64,000 bases of DNA from Actinomycetota bacterium (GTDB lineage: Bacteria; Actinomycetota; Acidimicrobiia; Acidimicrobiales; Ilumatobacteraceae). The position numbers were made by a program, and so were the translations under genes. This document shows positions 1-7,601 of the stretch, piece after piece. Below the pieces are notes generated by a model. The model saw only the letters and a program-made list of their open reading frames with translations, searched no databases and was not told where the DNA came from. Each line of letters begins with the position of its first letter. Position 1 is the stretch's first letter. Location: assembly GCA_947454105.1 (NCBI GenBank), contig CANGIP010000003.1, forward strand, positions 113,357 through 177,356, in the 5' to 3' direction.

Positions 1-384
1 CAAGAAATCGCAGGCCAACGCGATTTCGAATCCGCCGGTGATCGCAGCACCGTTGATCGCGCCAATGACAGGAACTCGAGTCGGTGGAAGCGCACCCCAA
101 TATCCAGGATGTGGGTTCTCGCCTTTTTTCTCGCCACCTGAAACATCGCGCAGATCGAAGCCCGCACAGAATGCGGGGTCGGCGCCAGTCAAGATGATTG
201 CCCGCACGGCTGGATCAGAATCGCATTGCGAGATAGCTGCGGGGAAAGCGGCCGATAGGGCGGCATTGAGGGCATTGCGTGATTCAGGACGATTGAGAGT
301 GATGACGGCGATTTTGCCGGCGGTGTTCTCGCGGATCTCAATTTGAACAATTGGTTCGTTAATGCCGTCAAGTTCACTCATCAT
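1..384 (-). CDS. Enoyl-CoA hydratase/isomerase (crotonase family), partial, runs off left edge
   Basis: Only the N-terminal 128 residues are in the window. The reading frame is open to base 1 and shows the crotonase pattern: an ITLNRPESRNAL segment, the oxyanion-hole stretch ending in DPAFCAGFDL, and the second conserved block GAINGAAITGGFEIAL. Enzymes of this family hydrate or isomerise 2-enoyl-CoA esters in beta-oxidation-like pathways. The start is ATG at 384 or 381. There is no Shine-Dalgarno sequence in front of either, and the 17-bp palindrome at 384-400 abuts the start codon, so the message may be leaderless. The gene is divergent from the oxidoreductase at 415 and probably shares its control. 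It resembles the complete paralogue at 31942-32742. Confidence 0.93.
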   Translation of the reverse strand, partial: MMSELDGINEPIVQIEIRENTAGKIAVITLNRPESRNALNAALSAAFPAAISQCDSDPAVRAIILTGADPAFCAGFDLRDVSGGEKKGENPHPGYWGALPPTRVPVIGAINGAAITGGFEIALACDFL

Positions 385-400
385 CTGACAGAGTGTCAGA
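384..400. promoter_or_regulatory. Palindromic operator, copy 1 (perfect)
   Basis: TCTGACA-GAG-TGTCAGA is a perfect 7+3+7 inverted repeat between the divergent enoyl-CoA hydratase and F420-type oxidoreductase genes. It is one of seven copies in the first 23 kb. The size and symmetry are typical of TetR-family operators; that assignment is inference. Confidence 0.8.
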
Positions 401-414
401 AACGGAGGGTGATG

Positions 415-1314
415 ATGAAGTTCTGGTGCGCAACGGCATTTATGAAGACAAAACAACTGGTGCATATTGCTCAGTTGCTCGATGAAGCCGGGTATCACGG
501 CTTAATGGTGAGCGATCACCTCGTGTACCCCAAGAATCTGCAGTCGAAGTATCCGTATTCTCCTCATCCTGACGGCCGTCCAATCTGGGAACCAGAAACT
601 GCTTGGCCCGACCCGTGGGTGTTGATTGGCGCCATGACCAGCGTGACCAAGCAATTGAACTTCACAACAAACATCTATGTTGCGGGCCATCGCCCATTAT
701 TGCAGTTGGCTAAAGAAATCGCCACGGCATCGGTTTTGTCTGACGGTCGCGTTGCTCTTGGTGCGGGAGCTGGCTGGATGAAAGAAGAATTTGATCTGCA
801 AGGTCAAGACTTCTCGAATCGTGGCAAGCGACTGACCGAAATGGTTGAAGCATTGCGCGCCATGTGGGCTGGCGGTTGGGTTGAGTTCCACGGCGAGTAC
901 TACGACGTTCCGGCGATCACGATGGAACCATCGCCTCCTTCACGAGTCCCGATTTATATTGGCGGACATACCGACGCTGCGCTCAAACGTGCGGCAAAAG
1001 TTGGTGATGGCTGGATTGGCAATGCCTACCCTGTTGAAGAAGCGCAAGTGCACATCAACAAACTCAAGGGTTACTTGCGTGAATACGGTCGTGAAAATGA
1101 CGACTTTGAAATCATTTGCGGTTTGTATGCAATGCCGACTGCTGATTTGTATAAGCGGGCCGAAGAAGAAATGGGAATGACTGGAACCCTGTGCATGCCA
1201 TGGGCTCTCGGAAATCCATCAGCAGGAGATCATGCTGGGCTAGCTGAAATGTCTGCGGCATACAAACCGTTTATTGATGACTTCGCCACAAATGTTGTGA
1301 GTAAGTGTCAATAA
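415..1314 (+). CDS. LLM-class (F420-dependent type) oxidoreductase
   Basis: A 299-residue luciferase-like TIM-barrel protein. Visible features are the N-terminal LLDEAGYHGLMVSDHL strand-helix unit, a WVLIGAMTS segment, the ATASVLSDGRVALGAGAGW block typical of the family, and a PIYIGGHTDAALKRAA segment near residue 180. Relatives transfer hydride using coenzyme F420 or FMN; the substrate cannot be read from sequence. The start was set at 415 because GGAGGG lies 5 nt upstream (404-409). The frame stays open further up to 343, but that part overlaps the operator and the divergent gene. The gene begins 14 nt after operator copy 1 and is convergent with the aldehyde dehydrogenase downstream. Confidence 0.9.
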   Translation: MKFWCATAFMKTKQLVHIAQLLDEAGYHGLMVSDHLVYPKNLQSKYPYSPHPDGRPIWEPETAWPDPWVLIGAMTSVTKQLNFTTNIYVAGHRPLLQLAKEIATASVLSDGRVALGAGAGWMKEEFDLQGQDFSNRGKRLTEMVEALRAMWAGGWVEFHGEYYDVPAITMEPSPPSRVPIYIGGHTDAALKRAAKVGDGWIGNAYPVEEAQVHINKLKGYLREYGRENDDFEIICGLYAMPTADLYKRAEEEMGMTGTLCMPWALGNPSAGDHAGLAEMSAAYKPFIDDFATNVVSKCQ

Positions 1315-1337
1315 CAACTTGTCGCTGTTCTTGTTGA

Positions 1338-2819
1338 TCAGCCAGGCCAGATAATCGACTGCATTTCGGTGTAGCAAAGCATTCCGAAGTCGCCGCCATC
1401 TCGACCAACGCCACTCATCTTGAAACCACCAAATGGTGCTTCATGATTTCGTTGAGCTGAGTTGATGCCCACATTTCCGCTGCGAAGTTGACGGGCAATC
1501 TTGTAAGCACGCTCAGAGTCTTGCGAGAACACGTAGTCGTACAAGCCGAATTCGGTGCTGTTTGCTATTGCAATGCCTTCTTCTTCATCATCAAATGGAA
1601 CGACGACAACAACTGGTCCAAAGATTTCTTCTTGAACAGGGGTCATCGTTGAGGTGCAACCTGCAATCAATGTTGGTGCAACATAGAAACCGCGTTCCAT
1701 ATGCGCGGGGCGACGTCCATCAACAATGATTTCGGCGCCTTCATCTGCGCCCGCTTGGATGTAACCCTCGATGCGTCCGCGTTGTGCCGCTGAAATAACG
1801 GGGCCAACCAACGTGTCCATTGCAGTTGGGTCTCCAACTTTTAAGTTGGGAGCAACATTGGCGAGAGCAGCGACGAGTTCGTCGTAACGACTGCGATGAA
1901 CGATTGCGCGAGTTGGTGCTGTACAAATCTGGCCACTGTGGAAGGCCCACACGCTTTGAATTGCGCCGACAGCTTTTGCGATGTCGGCATCATGAAGAAC
2001 AAGACCGGCACCTTTGCCTCCGAGTTCAAGCAATTGACGCTTCATCGTTGCGGCGCCAGCTTCCATGATGCGCACACCAACACCGGTTGAACCAGTGAAC
2101 GACACCATGTCGACGTTGCGACTTGTCGTGAGTGCGGCAGCAGGAGCGGGACTTGATGAAGTGATGATGTTGACAACTCCGGGAGGGAAGCCAACTTCGT
2201 GCATAATTTCGGCGAGTTCAATGACGGCGAGCGGATCTTGCGGCGCAGGCTTCATGACAACTGTGCAACCAACTGCAAGCGCGGGTGCAATTTTTCCGGC
2301 CATGTTGACGACGGGGAAGTTGTAGGGCGAGATACAGGCAACAACACCGACTGGTTGACGTTGAACAACACCACTAATGAGGCCACCAGCAGCGAGTGGA
2401 GTGGCCTGCATTGCTGACGGTGGGAGGGCGATATCGAGGCTGCGCGCTGCGCTCTTGGCGTAACGTTCAAAGCGTTCGATGGCGACAGGTACTTGCATGC
2501 GTGAACCGACCATTGCGGTGGCGCCAGTTTCGCTAATGATCAACGGGACGAGGTCGCCTTGACGTTCGCGCAAGGTGTCGGCGAGGGCTTGCAAAAGTCG
2601 AGCGCGCTCGGCCGGGGGAGTGCGCCACCACTTGGGGAAAGCATCTTGGGCGGCTTGGGCGGCGGCTTCTGCTTGGGCAACTGATGCTTCGGGGGCGTAG
2701 CCGACAACTTCTTCGGTCGCGGGGTTGATGATGGGAGTCGTGCCCTCGTCTCCGAGGACCCATTGGCCACCGATGAGCATCTTGTACGTCTTGTCAACTG
2801 CTGAACTTGAACTTGACAT
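1338..2819 (-). CDS. Aldehyde dehydrogenase family protein
   Basis: A 493-residue NAD(P)-dependent aldehyde dehydrogenase. It shows the cofactor loop FTGSTGVG, the catalytic glutamate context LELGGKGAG, the nucleophile in FHSGQICTAPTR and the C-terminal APFGGFKMSGVGRDGG block. It would oxidise an aldehyde to an acid in the cytoplasm; the substrate is unknown. The start at 2819 is preceded by AGGGGG at a 4-nt spacing; a longer in-frame start at 2846 lacks such a site. It is divergent from the amidohydrolase at 2985, with an operator palindrome between them, so it probably belongs to the same regulon as the neighbouring acyl-CoA genes. Confidence 0.95.
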   Translation of the reverse strand: MSSSSSAVDKTYKMLIGGQWVLGDEGTTPIINPATEEVVGYAPEASVAQAEAAAQAAQDAFPKWWRTPPAERARLLQALADTLRERQGDLVPLIISETGATAMVGSRMQVPVAIERFERYAKSAARSLDIALPPSAMQATPLAAGGLISGVVQRQPVGVVACISPYNFPVVNMAGKIAPALAVGCTVVMKPAPQDPLAVIELAEIMHEVGFPPGVVNIITSSSPAPAAALTTSRNVDMVSFTGSTGVGVRIMEAGAATMKRQLLELGGKGAGLVLHDADIAKAVGAIQSVWAFHSGQICTAPTRAIVHRSRYDELVAALANVAPNLKVGDPTAMDTLVGPVISAAQRGRIEGYIQAGADEGAEIIVDGRRPAHMERGFYVAPTLIAGCTSTMTPVQEEIFGPVVVVVPFDDEEEGIAIANSTEFGLYDYVFSQDSERAYKIARQLRSGNVGINSAQRNHEAPFGGFKMSGVGRDGGDFGMLCYTEMQSIIWPG

Positions 2820-2873
2820 ATTTCCCCCTAGTTGCGGACTCGCCACGGCACGAATGCCATGGCAAGGCTACAA

Positions 2874-2890
2874 TCTGACGCACCGTCAGA
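2874..2890. promoter_or_regulatory. Palindromic operator, copy 2 (perfect)
   Basis: TCTGACG-CAC-CGTCAGA is a perfect 7+3+7 inverted repeat in the divergent promoter region between the aldehyde dehydrogenase (start 2819) and the amidohydrolase (start 2985). It has the same geometry as copy 1, with G/C instead of A/T at the innermost arm position. Confidence 0.8.
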
Positions 2891-2984
2891 TTCTATTTCT
2901 TCAGGGTTTGATGACTGCTTTTGTGGGGGTTTGCACCGACCCGCACGGAGCGATTCGTGAGTTCTTGCAGAAAGATGGTTGAAC

Positions 2985-4706
2985 ATGCTCGACAAAGTGA
3001 TTCGTGGAGGAACAGTGATCGACGGGACGGGTTCTCCGTCGCGGGTCGCTGATATCGGCATTAAAGGCGGGCACATCGTTGCGATCGGCGTCGTTGAACA
3101 GGGCGCCGCAGAAGTGATTGATGCAGCGGGCTGCATCGTGACCCCCGGATTCGTTGATCCGCATACGCACTACGACGCACAACTTTTGTGGGACCCGACG
3201 GCTAGCCCGTCAAGCGTTCATGGTGTGACGACGATTATCGGAGGCAATTGCGGGTTCACGCTTGCTCCGCTGATTCCTGGCGACGCCGATTATCTGCGCA
3301 AGATGATGTCCAAGGTGGAAGGCATGCCATTGGCTGCGCTAGAGAATGGCACCGATTGGTCCTGGGAATCTTTTGCTGAATACTTAGGTCGACTTGAAGG
3401 AAACATCTCGGTTAACGCGGGTTTTCTAGTGGGTCACTGTGCGATTCGTCGCTACGTGATGGGACCAGCTGCAGTGGGAGCCGAAGCGTCAGAAGCACAC
3501 ATTGATGGCATGCGTGCCGAACTTGCCAAGTCAATTAAGTCTGGTGCATTGGGCTTTTCATTTACCAACAGCACATCGCACAGCGATGGTGATGGTGAGC
3601 CAGTCGCCAGTCGTTGGGCAACTCACGATGAGTTGATTGCGCTGTGTGAAGAAGTTGGTTTGCACGAGGGAACAACGCTTGAAGGAATTGTTCCAGGATG
3701 TCTTGATCGTTTTGCTGATGACGAAATTGAATTGCTTGGACTCATGAGTGCTGCAGCGAACCGTCCAATGAACTGGAACGTTTTGACCGTTGACTCACGT
3801 GAAGCCGATCGAGTGCCGCGACAAATTTCGGCCTACGACCGTTCGATTGAGTTGGGCGGCAAGGTCGTTGCTCTCACGATGCCCGTACAAGTGCCGATGA
3901 ACATGAGTTTTGCGAGCTTCTGTGGCTTGTGGTTGTTACCAGGCTGGCAACAAATATTGGGCGTTCCAGTGGCTGAACGCATTCAACGACTTCAAGATCC
4001 AGATACCCGAGTGCGCATGCTTGAAAACAGTTTGTCGCAAGCAGCAGGTGTGTTCCGTCGTTTAGCTGATTGGGGCGATTACGTCATTGGCGATACCTAC
4101 TCGTTGGCAAACGAAGGATTGAAGGGCCGAATAGTTCGCGATGTTGCGATTGAGCGAGGAATGAGCTCGTTCGGAACATTGCTTGACATCGTGATTGCTG
4201 ATGAATTGAAAACTATTTTGTGGCCGACCCCACAAGACGATGATGCCGAATCTTGGAGAATGCGTGCCGAATTGTGGCAAGACGGACGCGCCATGATCGG
4301 TGGCTCGGACGCCGGTGCTCACCTAGACCGCATGTGTGGAGCTCCGTACCCGACCCGCTGGCTTGCCGACTGTATTCGTGGACGCAAATTAGTGCCCGTT
4401 GAATTTGCAGTGAAGATGATGACATCGCAACCAGCGAAGTTGTTTGGATTAGTTGACCGAGGTGAATTGCGTGAGGGTGCGTGTGCCGATGTGGTTGTGT
4501 TCAATCCCGATGAAATCGGATCAGAAGATGCGATGTTGGTGACTGACCTGCCGGGTAATTCGTCGCGATTGACAGCGGGATCGTTCGGTGTGAAGCGTGT
4601 GCTCGTGAATGGCGTGACGATCGTTGAAAATGGCGTGGCCAATGGGGCAGTACCAGGAACCGTTTTGAAATCTGGCACAGACACCTACACCGTCCCCGCC
4701 CGCTAA
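2985..4706 (+). CDS. Amidohydrolase, N-acyl-D-amino-acid deacylase family
   Basis: A 573-residue metal-dependent amidohydrolase. The N-terminal beta-sandwich begins with IRGGTVIDGTGSPSRVADIGI. It is followed by the metal-binding DPHTHYDAQLLWDP loop (about residue 60), an NCGFTLAP segment typical of D-aminoacylases, and the late catalytic Asp in GGSDAGAHLDRM (about residue 440). The family hydrolyses N-acyl-D-amino acids, dihydropyrimidine-like rings or related amides, and many actinobacterial members have no proven substrate. The ATG at 2985 was chosen over an in-frame TTG at 2979; neither has a strong Shine-Dalgarno sequence. It is driven from the operator-containing region shared with the aldehyde dehydrogenase. 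A large palindrome follows 14 nt after the stop. Confidence 0.92.
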   Translation: MLDKVIRGGTVIDGTGSPSRVADIGIKGGHIVAIGVVEQGAAEVIDAAGCIVTPGFVDPHTHYDAQLLWDPTASPSSVHGVTTIIGGNCGFTLAPLIPGDADYLRKMMSKVEGMPLAALENGTDWSWESFAEYLGRLEGNISVNAGFLVGHCAIRRYVMGPAAVGAEASEAHIDGMRAELAKSIKSGALGFSFTNSTSHSDGDGEPVASRWATHDELIALCEEVGLHEGTTLEGIVPGCLDRFADDEIELLGLMSAAANRPMNWNVLTVDSREADRVPRQISAYDRSIELGGKVVALTMPVQVPMNMSFASFCGLWLLPGWQQILGVPVAERIQRLQDPDTRVRMLENSLSQAAGVFRRLADWGDYVIGDTYSLANEGLKGRIVRDVAIERGMSSFGTLLDIVIADELKTILWPTPQDDDAESWRMRAELWQDGRAMIGGSDAGAHLDRMCGAPYPTRWLADCIRGRKLVPVEFAVKMMTSQPAKLFGLVDRGELREGACADVVVFNPDEIGSEDAMLVTDLPGNSSRLTAGSFGVKRVLVNGVTIVENGVANGAVPGTVLKSGTDTYTVPAR

Positions 4707-4720
4707 CCATCCCATTCCCG

Positions 4721-4769
4721 CCACTTTGGAATTTCCCTACCGCTAGGCGGTAACTAGATTCCAAAGTGG
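4721..4769. repeat. 49-bp two-tier palindrome, copy 1
   Basis: Outer arms CCACTTTGGAAT (4721-4732) and ATTCCAAAGTGG (4758-4769) enclose an inner hairpin CCGC-TAG-GCGG (4740-4750). It matches the copy at 5779-5827 at 43 of 49 positions with identical layout. It lies between the amidohydrolase stop and the convergent AbiEi-type gene. It could terminate either transcript, although no T-run follows on either strand. Confidence 0.85.
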
Positions 4770-4790
4770 TGGATGATTGCCGCTTGGGAG

Positions 4791-5723
4791 TCAAGCGACT
4801 TTGAATTGAATGGTGCGTTGAGTTGCGATGCGGCTGATCATAGAAATCACTTCCATTAAGTGATCCGTGACATCGTCGGTTGTAGGGCGGAGAATCTGCC
4901 AACCCAGTAGTGCGGCCTGCATATCTCGAAGTTTGTCTCTATGTATTGCGACGACGGTGTCGTGTAATTCGCCGTCCACTTCAACGCCAAGTTTGATGTC
5001 AGGACGGGCTACATCCACGTGGATGGTGTGACTTCCTGGAATTTCGATAGGAAATTGTCTTTGCCAACGTGGATCACGATCCTCCAATGCTCGAACAAGT
5101 TCAAGTTCGGGATGACTCATTGCGATCGGCAAATCATCGGGTCGACCCAAAATCACTCGGCGAAAACGAGCAGACCCATGACGTCCCATTTTCACAGCGC
5201 GACTGCCAAACTCCCGAACTCCAGACGAGGTCACTAGTTCTCGGTTAAGGCAATCTTCATACGCCGATAGCAAAGTGCGGTCGTCAACTTCAAGAGCGAT
5301 CTCGAAGAGAGTTTGTTGGGGTGAACTGACGCTCCAACCATGGATTGATGTGACAATCTCTGGCTCGGGCAAGTTGACTCTGCGAATTCGAACTCCGGTG
5401 AGATTCGGATGAAAATCTGTGTTGACAGAAATCTCAACTCTTCCTTTGGGGACTCGACGGATTCCCCAGTACTGAGCGGCGCTTACGCCCGACGCCCAAG
5501 AGTTTGGAACCGCAAAACAAGCCGCTGCAATTTCTGCTTCGAAGTTCAAGTGAGCATCGCTGAGCGCATAAACCATGCCTCGATGAACCCGCCGCAGTAT
5601 TCCTCGAGAAACGAGTCGACTGATTGCACTCGGACTGAACCGCATTTGCTTGAGATCATCTAGCAGCACAAGACCAGATCGTTGTTGTGCGACTTTTATA
5701 AGTAACGAAAGTTTGTCTTCCAT
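4791..5723 (-). CDS. AbiEi-type antitoxin domain fused to DUF559/Vsr-like nuclease domain
   Basis: A 310-residue two-domain protein. Residues 1-60 form a winged-helix-like AbiEi antitoxin N-terminus (LDDLKQMRFSPSAISRLV, then RRVHRGMVYAL). The C-terminal 100 residues resemble DUF559, a restriction-endonuclease-fold domain, with the pattern HVDVARPDIKLGVEVDGEL followed by a conserved helix and WQILRPT. In this nuclease fold D and E-x-D residues bind metal. AbiEi proteins repress their own operon and counter the AbiEii nucleotidyltransferase toxin, but no AbiEii gene is adjacent. Function is unproven; it could be a stand-alone DNA-binding nuclease. The start at 5723 excludes a longer frame that would run through the upstream palindrome. 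Near-identical palindromes flank both ends of the gene. Confidence 0.82.
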   Translation of the reverse strand: MEDKLSLLIKVAQQRSGLVLLDDLKQMRFSPSAISRLVSRGILRRVHRGMVYALSDAHLNFEAEIAAACFAVPNSWASGVSAAQYWGIRRVPKGRVEISVNTDFHPNLTGVRIRRVNLPEPEIVTSIHGWSVSSPQQTLFEIALEVDDRTLLSAYEDCLNRELVTSSGVREFGSRAVKMGRHGSARFRRVILGRPDDLPIAMSHPELELVRALEDRDPRWQRQFPIEIPGSHTIHVDVARPDIKLGVEVDGELHDTVVAIHRDKLRDMQAALLGWQILRPTTDDVTDHLMEVISMISRIATQRTIQFKVA

Positions 5724-5778
5724 GCCCAAGATGTGGGAACTACTGCAGACTTTGGGCGATGCCCGATCATCAATTTCC

Positions 5779-5827
5779 CCACTTTGGAATATGGCTGCCG
5801 CTAGGCGGTAACCATATTCCAAAGTGG
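5779..5827. repeat. 49-bp two-tier palindrome, copy 2
   Basis: Perfect 16-bp outer arms CCACTTTGGAATATGG (5779-5794) and CCATATTCCAAAGTGG (5812-5827) enclose CCGC-TAG-GCGG (5798-5808). It is 56 bp upstream of the AbiEi-type start codon, so it could be that gene's operator. It also lies downstream of the transporter lipoprotein gene. Length and layout equal copy 1. Confidence 0.88.
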
Positions 5828-5830
5828 CGG

Positions 5831-5875
5831 AAAAAGGGGAGGGCCGCCCGTGGAAGATTTCCCAGGGCGGCCCTC
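5831..5875 (-). terminator. Rho-independent terminator of the binding-protein gene
   Basis: Eleven-base arms GAGGGCCGCCC (5839-5849) and GGGCGGCCCTC (5865-5875) are perfectly complementary. Read on the minus strand, the hairpin is followed by CCCCTTTTT. It lies about 70 bp after the stop of the lipoprotein gene at 5944. With the palindrome at 5779 it accounts for the 220-base gap at 5724-5943, in which I see nothing else. Confidence 0.85.
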
Positions 5876-5943
5876 GTTGCTTGCCTTATTACTTTGCTTT
5901 GTTTATTACTTAGTACTTACTTCGTTTTACTGCGACCTTGTGT

Positions 5944-7413
5944 TCAGCTAATTGGTGCCCAATCGCTGACAACAACACCACAGTTGACCGGTGCTGCACA
6001 ACCGTTGTACAAACCGTTCGCATCAGGTGCAGTGTCAATCGCTGCTGCAGTGATTCGCACTGTGTGCAAAGCATTGGCTGCATATGGCTTGCCTGGCGCA
6101 AACTTGCCAGTTCCGCCACCAGCAAGTGCCAACGGCACTTCGCCAAGGTTCAACACTGCATCAATGTATGACTGACGAGTCGGGTTAACGCCCGCTGCTG
6201 TCAAACCAAGATTCATGATGTTGGCCAATGCGCATTCCTGCGGCGTGTAGTCAGAAATCAATTTCTTGCCATTGACGTCGGTGTAGACGTTTCCAGCAGG
6301 AACGCCGGGGTTCGACGGGCCACCGTAGTAGTCAGAGAAGCTTTCGTCGTAGAACGCACGGCAAGATGCTTCAAACTCGGTGTCGGGACGAATTGACTTT
6401 CCGTCAGTTGCATGGTCGTAAGCGGTGACGCAGTCACTGCCAACGGCAGCGGCGGGCGCACGGCTCAAACCGAATGCTGAACAACCTGATGATGAAGTGT
6501 CAAGCAACGAGAACTTCAAACCAGCAGCTGCAGCAGCACCCCAGAAACCTTGGGTTTCGGTGAATGGTGTTGCAACGAAAGTCTGAACAGCGCCCTCAGC
6601 TTGGAACACGGCAACTGCTGCTGCGCCCTCTTCGTTGGTTGCAGCTGCGTCGCCCTGCGTTGAGTTGATCTCGATCAACTTTGGTGTGAATCCGCCAGCC
6701 GTCAAAGCAGCTTCAGCAGCTTTTCCAGCAGCTGACAATGAAACGGTGTTGTTGGACAAGATGCCAACAACTGAACCAGGAGCTGCATCAGTTGAGTTCA
6801 TCCATGCGGTGACGCCAGCTTCAGCAACAATTTCCGAAGGTGCTGCGAGTGAAATCGCAAGACCAGTGTCGAGTTCTGCCTGGCCCATGACATCGCCGTA
6901 CATGATTGGCATGCCGGCATCGAGCAAGCACTTGCGAGCGGTTGACGACAAGCCGGTGCCGTTGATCACCATGAACAATTCATTGTCAACTGTTGCTGCT
7001 GAACAAAGTGTGTCAAAGGTGCTCGGATCAAGCGGGTTCCAGACGAGGCGAACTGCTTCGACCTTACGTCCGTTAATTCCGCCTTCGGCGTTCCACTTTT
7101 CGAAGAAGACATTCCAGCGATTGAAGAGATGGTCGGTCGTCAAAGTTTCGGGAATTGAGATTCCCATGGCGCGAATGGCTTCGAGGTCAGAGACAGCGAC
7201 ACCAATCTTGATCGTGTCAGCGGTGATGCCAACGTCTGAGGCTGTGGGTACTTCGGCTGGTGCCTCAGTAGTCACAGGAGCCTCGCTTGCGGCCGGAGCC
7301 TCGCTGGCAGTGGGAGCTTCAGTTGTAGCTGAGCCTCCGTCGTCGCCGCCACAGGCAGCGAAGATGAGAGAAGCGCCAGCGATGAACGCGAGCGCAATAC
7401 GTGATTTCTTCAT
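5944..7413 (-). CDS. Branched-chain-type ABC transporter substrate-binding lipoprotein
   Basis: A 489-residue secreted lipoprotein. The signal peptide MKKSRIALAFIAGASLIF runs into the lipobox AAC, then a low-complexity linker rich in T, E, A and P. The mature domain resembles the periplasmic-binding fold type I used by LivK/amide/urea importers (ADTIKIGVAVSDLEA at the start, VVGILSNN midway). It would capture the substrate outside the membrane for the permease/ATPase proteins encoded divergently from 7602. The start at 7413 has GAGGGGG 8 nt upstream. At about 490 residues it is longer than typical LivK proteins (350-400), mainly because of the linker and internal insertions. The three operators at 7495-7553 lie in its promoter region. 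Confidence 0.92.
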   Translation of the reverse strand: MKKSRIALAFIAGASLIFAACGGDDGGSATTEAPTASEAPAASEAPVTTEAPAEVPTASDVGITADTIKIGVAVSDLEAIRAMGISIPETLTTDHLFNRWNVFFEKWNAEGGINGRKVEAVRLVWNPLDPSTFDTLCSAATVDNELFMVINGTGLSSTARKCLLDAGMPIMYGDVMGQAELDTGLAISLAAPSEIVAEAGVTAWMNSTDAAPGSVVGILSNNTVSLSAAGKAAEAALTAGGFTPKLIEINSTQGDAAATNEEGAAAVAVFQAEGAVQTFVATPFTETQGFWGAAAAAGLKFSLLDTSSSGCSAFGLSRAPAAAVGSDCVTAYDHATDGKSIRPDTEFEASCRAFYDESFSDYYGGPSNPGVPAGNVYTDVNGKKLISDYTPQECALANIMNLGLTAAGVNPTRQSYIDAVLNLGEVPLALAGGGTGKFAPGKPYAANALHTVRITAAAIDTAPDANGLYNGCAAPVNCGVVVSDWAPIS

Positions 7414-7494
7414 GTGATATCCCCCTCGGATGTTGTGAAGTCGGTTGGCCACTGAGCCAGCCGCATGGGCAACTTAGCAGAAAAAACGACCGTT

Positions 7495-7511
7495 TCTGAC
7501 GGTCCGTCAGA
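7495..7511. promoter_or_regulatory. Palindromic operator, copy 3 (perfect; first of a phased triplet)
   Basis: TCTGACG-GTC-CGTCAGA, with arms extendable to TTTCTGACG/CGTCAGAAA (7493-7513). The centre is at 7503, 21 bp from the next copy, between the divergent lipoprotein and the importer fusion genes. Confidence 0.85.
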
Positions 7512-7515
7512 AACT

Positions 7516-7532
7516 TCTGACGGACCGTCAGA
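7516..7532. promoter_or_regulatory. Palindromic operator, copy 4 (perfect; second of the triplet)
   Basis: TCTGACG-GAC-CGTCAGA with its centre at 7524, exactly 21 bp from the copies on either side, so all three face the same side of the helix. Confidence 0.85.
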
Positions 7533-7536
7533 TTTT

Positions 7537-7553
7537 TCTGATTCGCCGTCAGA
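7537..7553. promoter_or_regulatory. Palindromic operator, copy 5 (degenerate left arm)
   Basis: TCTGATT-CGC-CGTCAGA: the right arm is intact and the left arm has two changes. The centre is at 7545, 21 bp from copy 4 and 57 bp before the start codon at 7602. Confidence 0.7.
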
Positions 7554-7601
7554 AGTTGAGCCGACTCGCACTAATGTTCCTCAAGAAGTTTCGGGGGGAA
7601 T

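Noticed and set aside
4791..5723. A complete AbiEi/AbiEii toxin-antitoxin pair
   Set aside because: Neither flank encodes a nucleotidyltransferase toxin; only the AbiEi-like fusion is present.
5759..6175. Open frame of 138 codons on the plus strand
   Set aside because: It overlaps the 3' end of the binding-lipoprotein gene, the terminator and a palindrome; the composition is that of an antisense shadow.
6635..7417. Long plus-strand open frame (260 codons)
   Set aside because: It is the antisense of the alanine/threonine-rich lipoprotein gene, whose codon bias leaves the opposite frame open.
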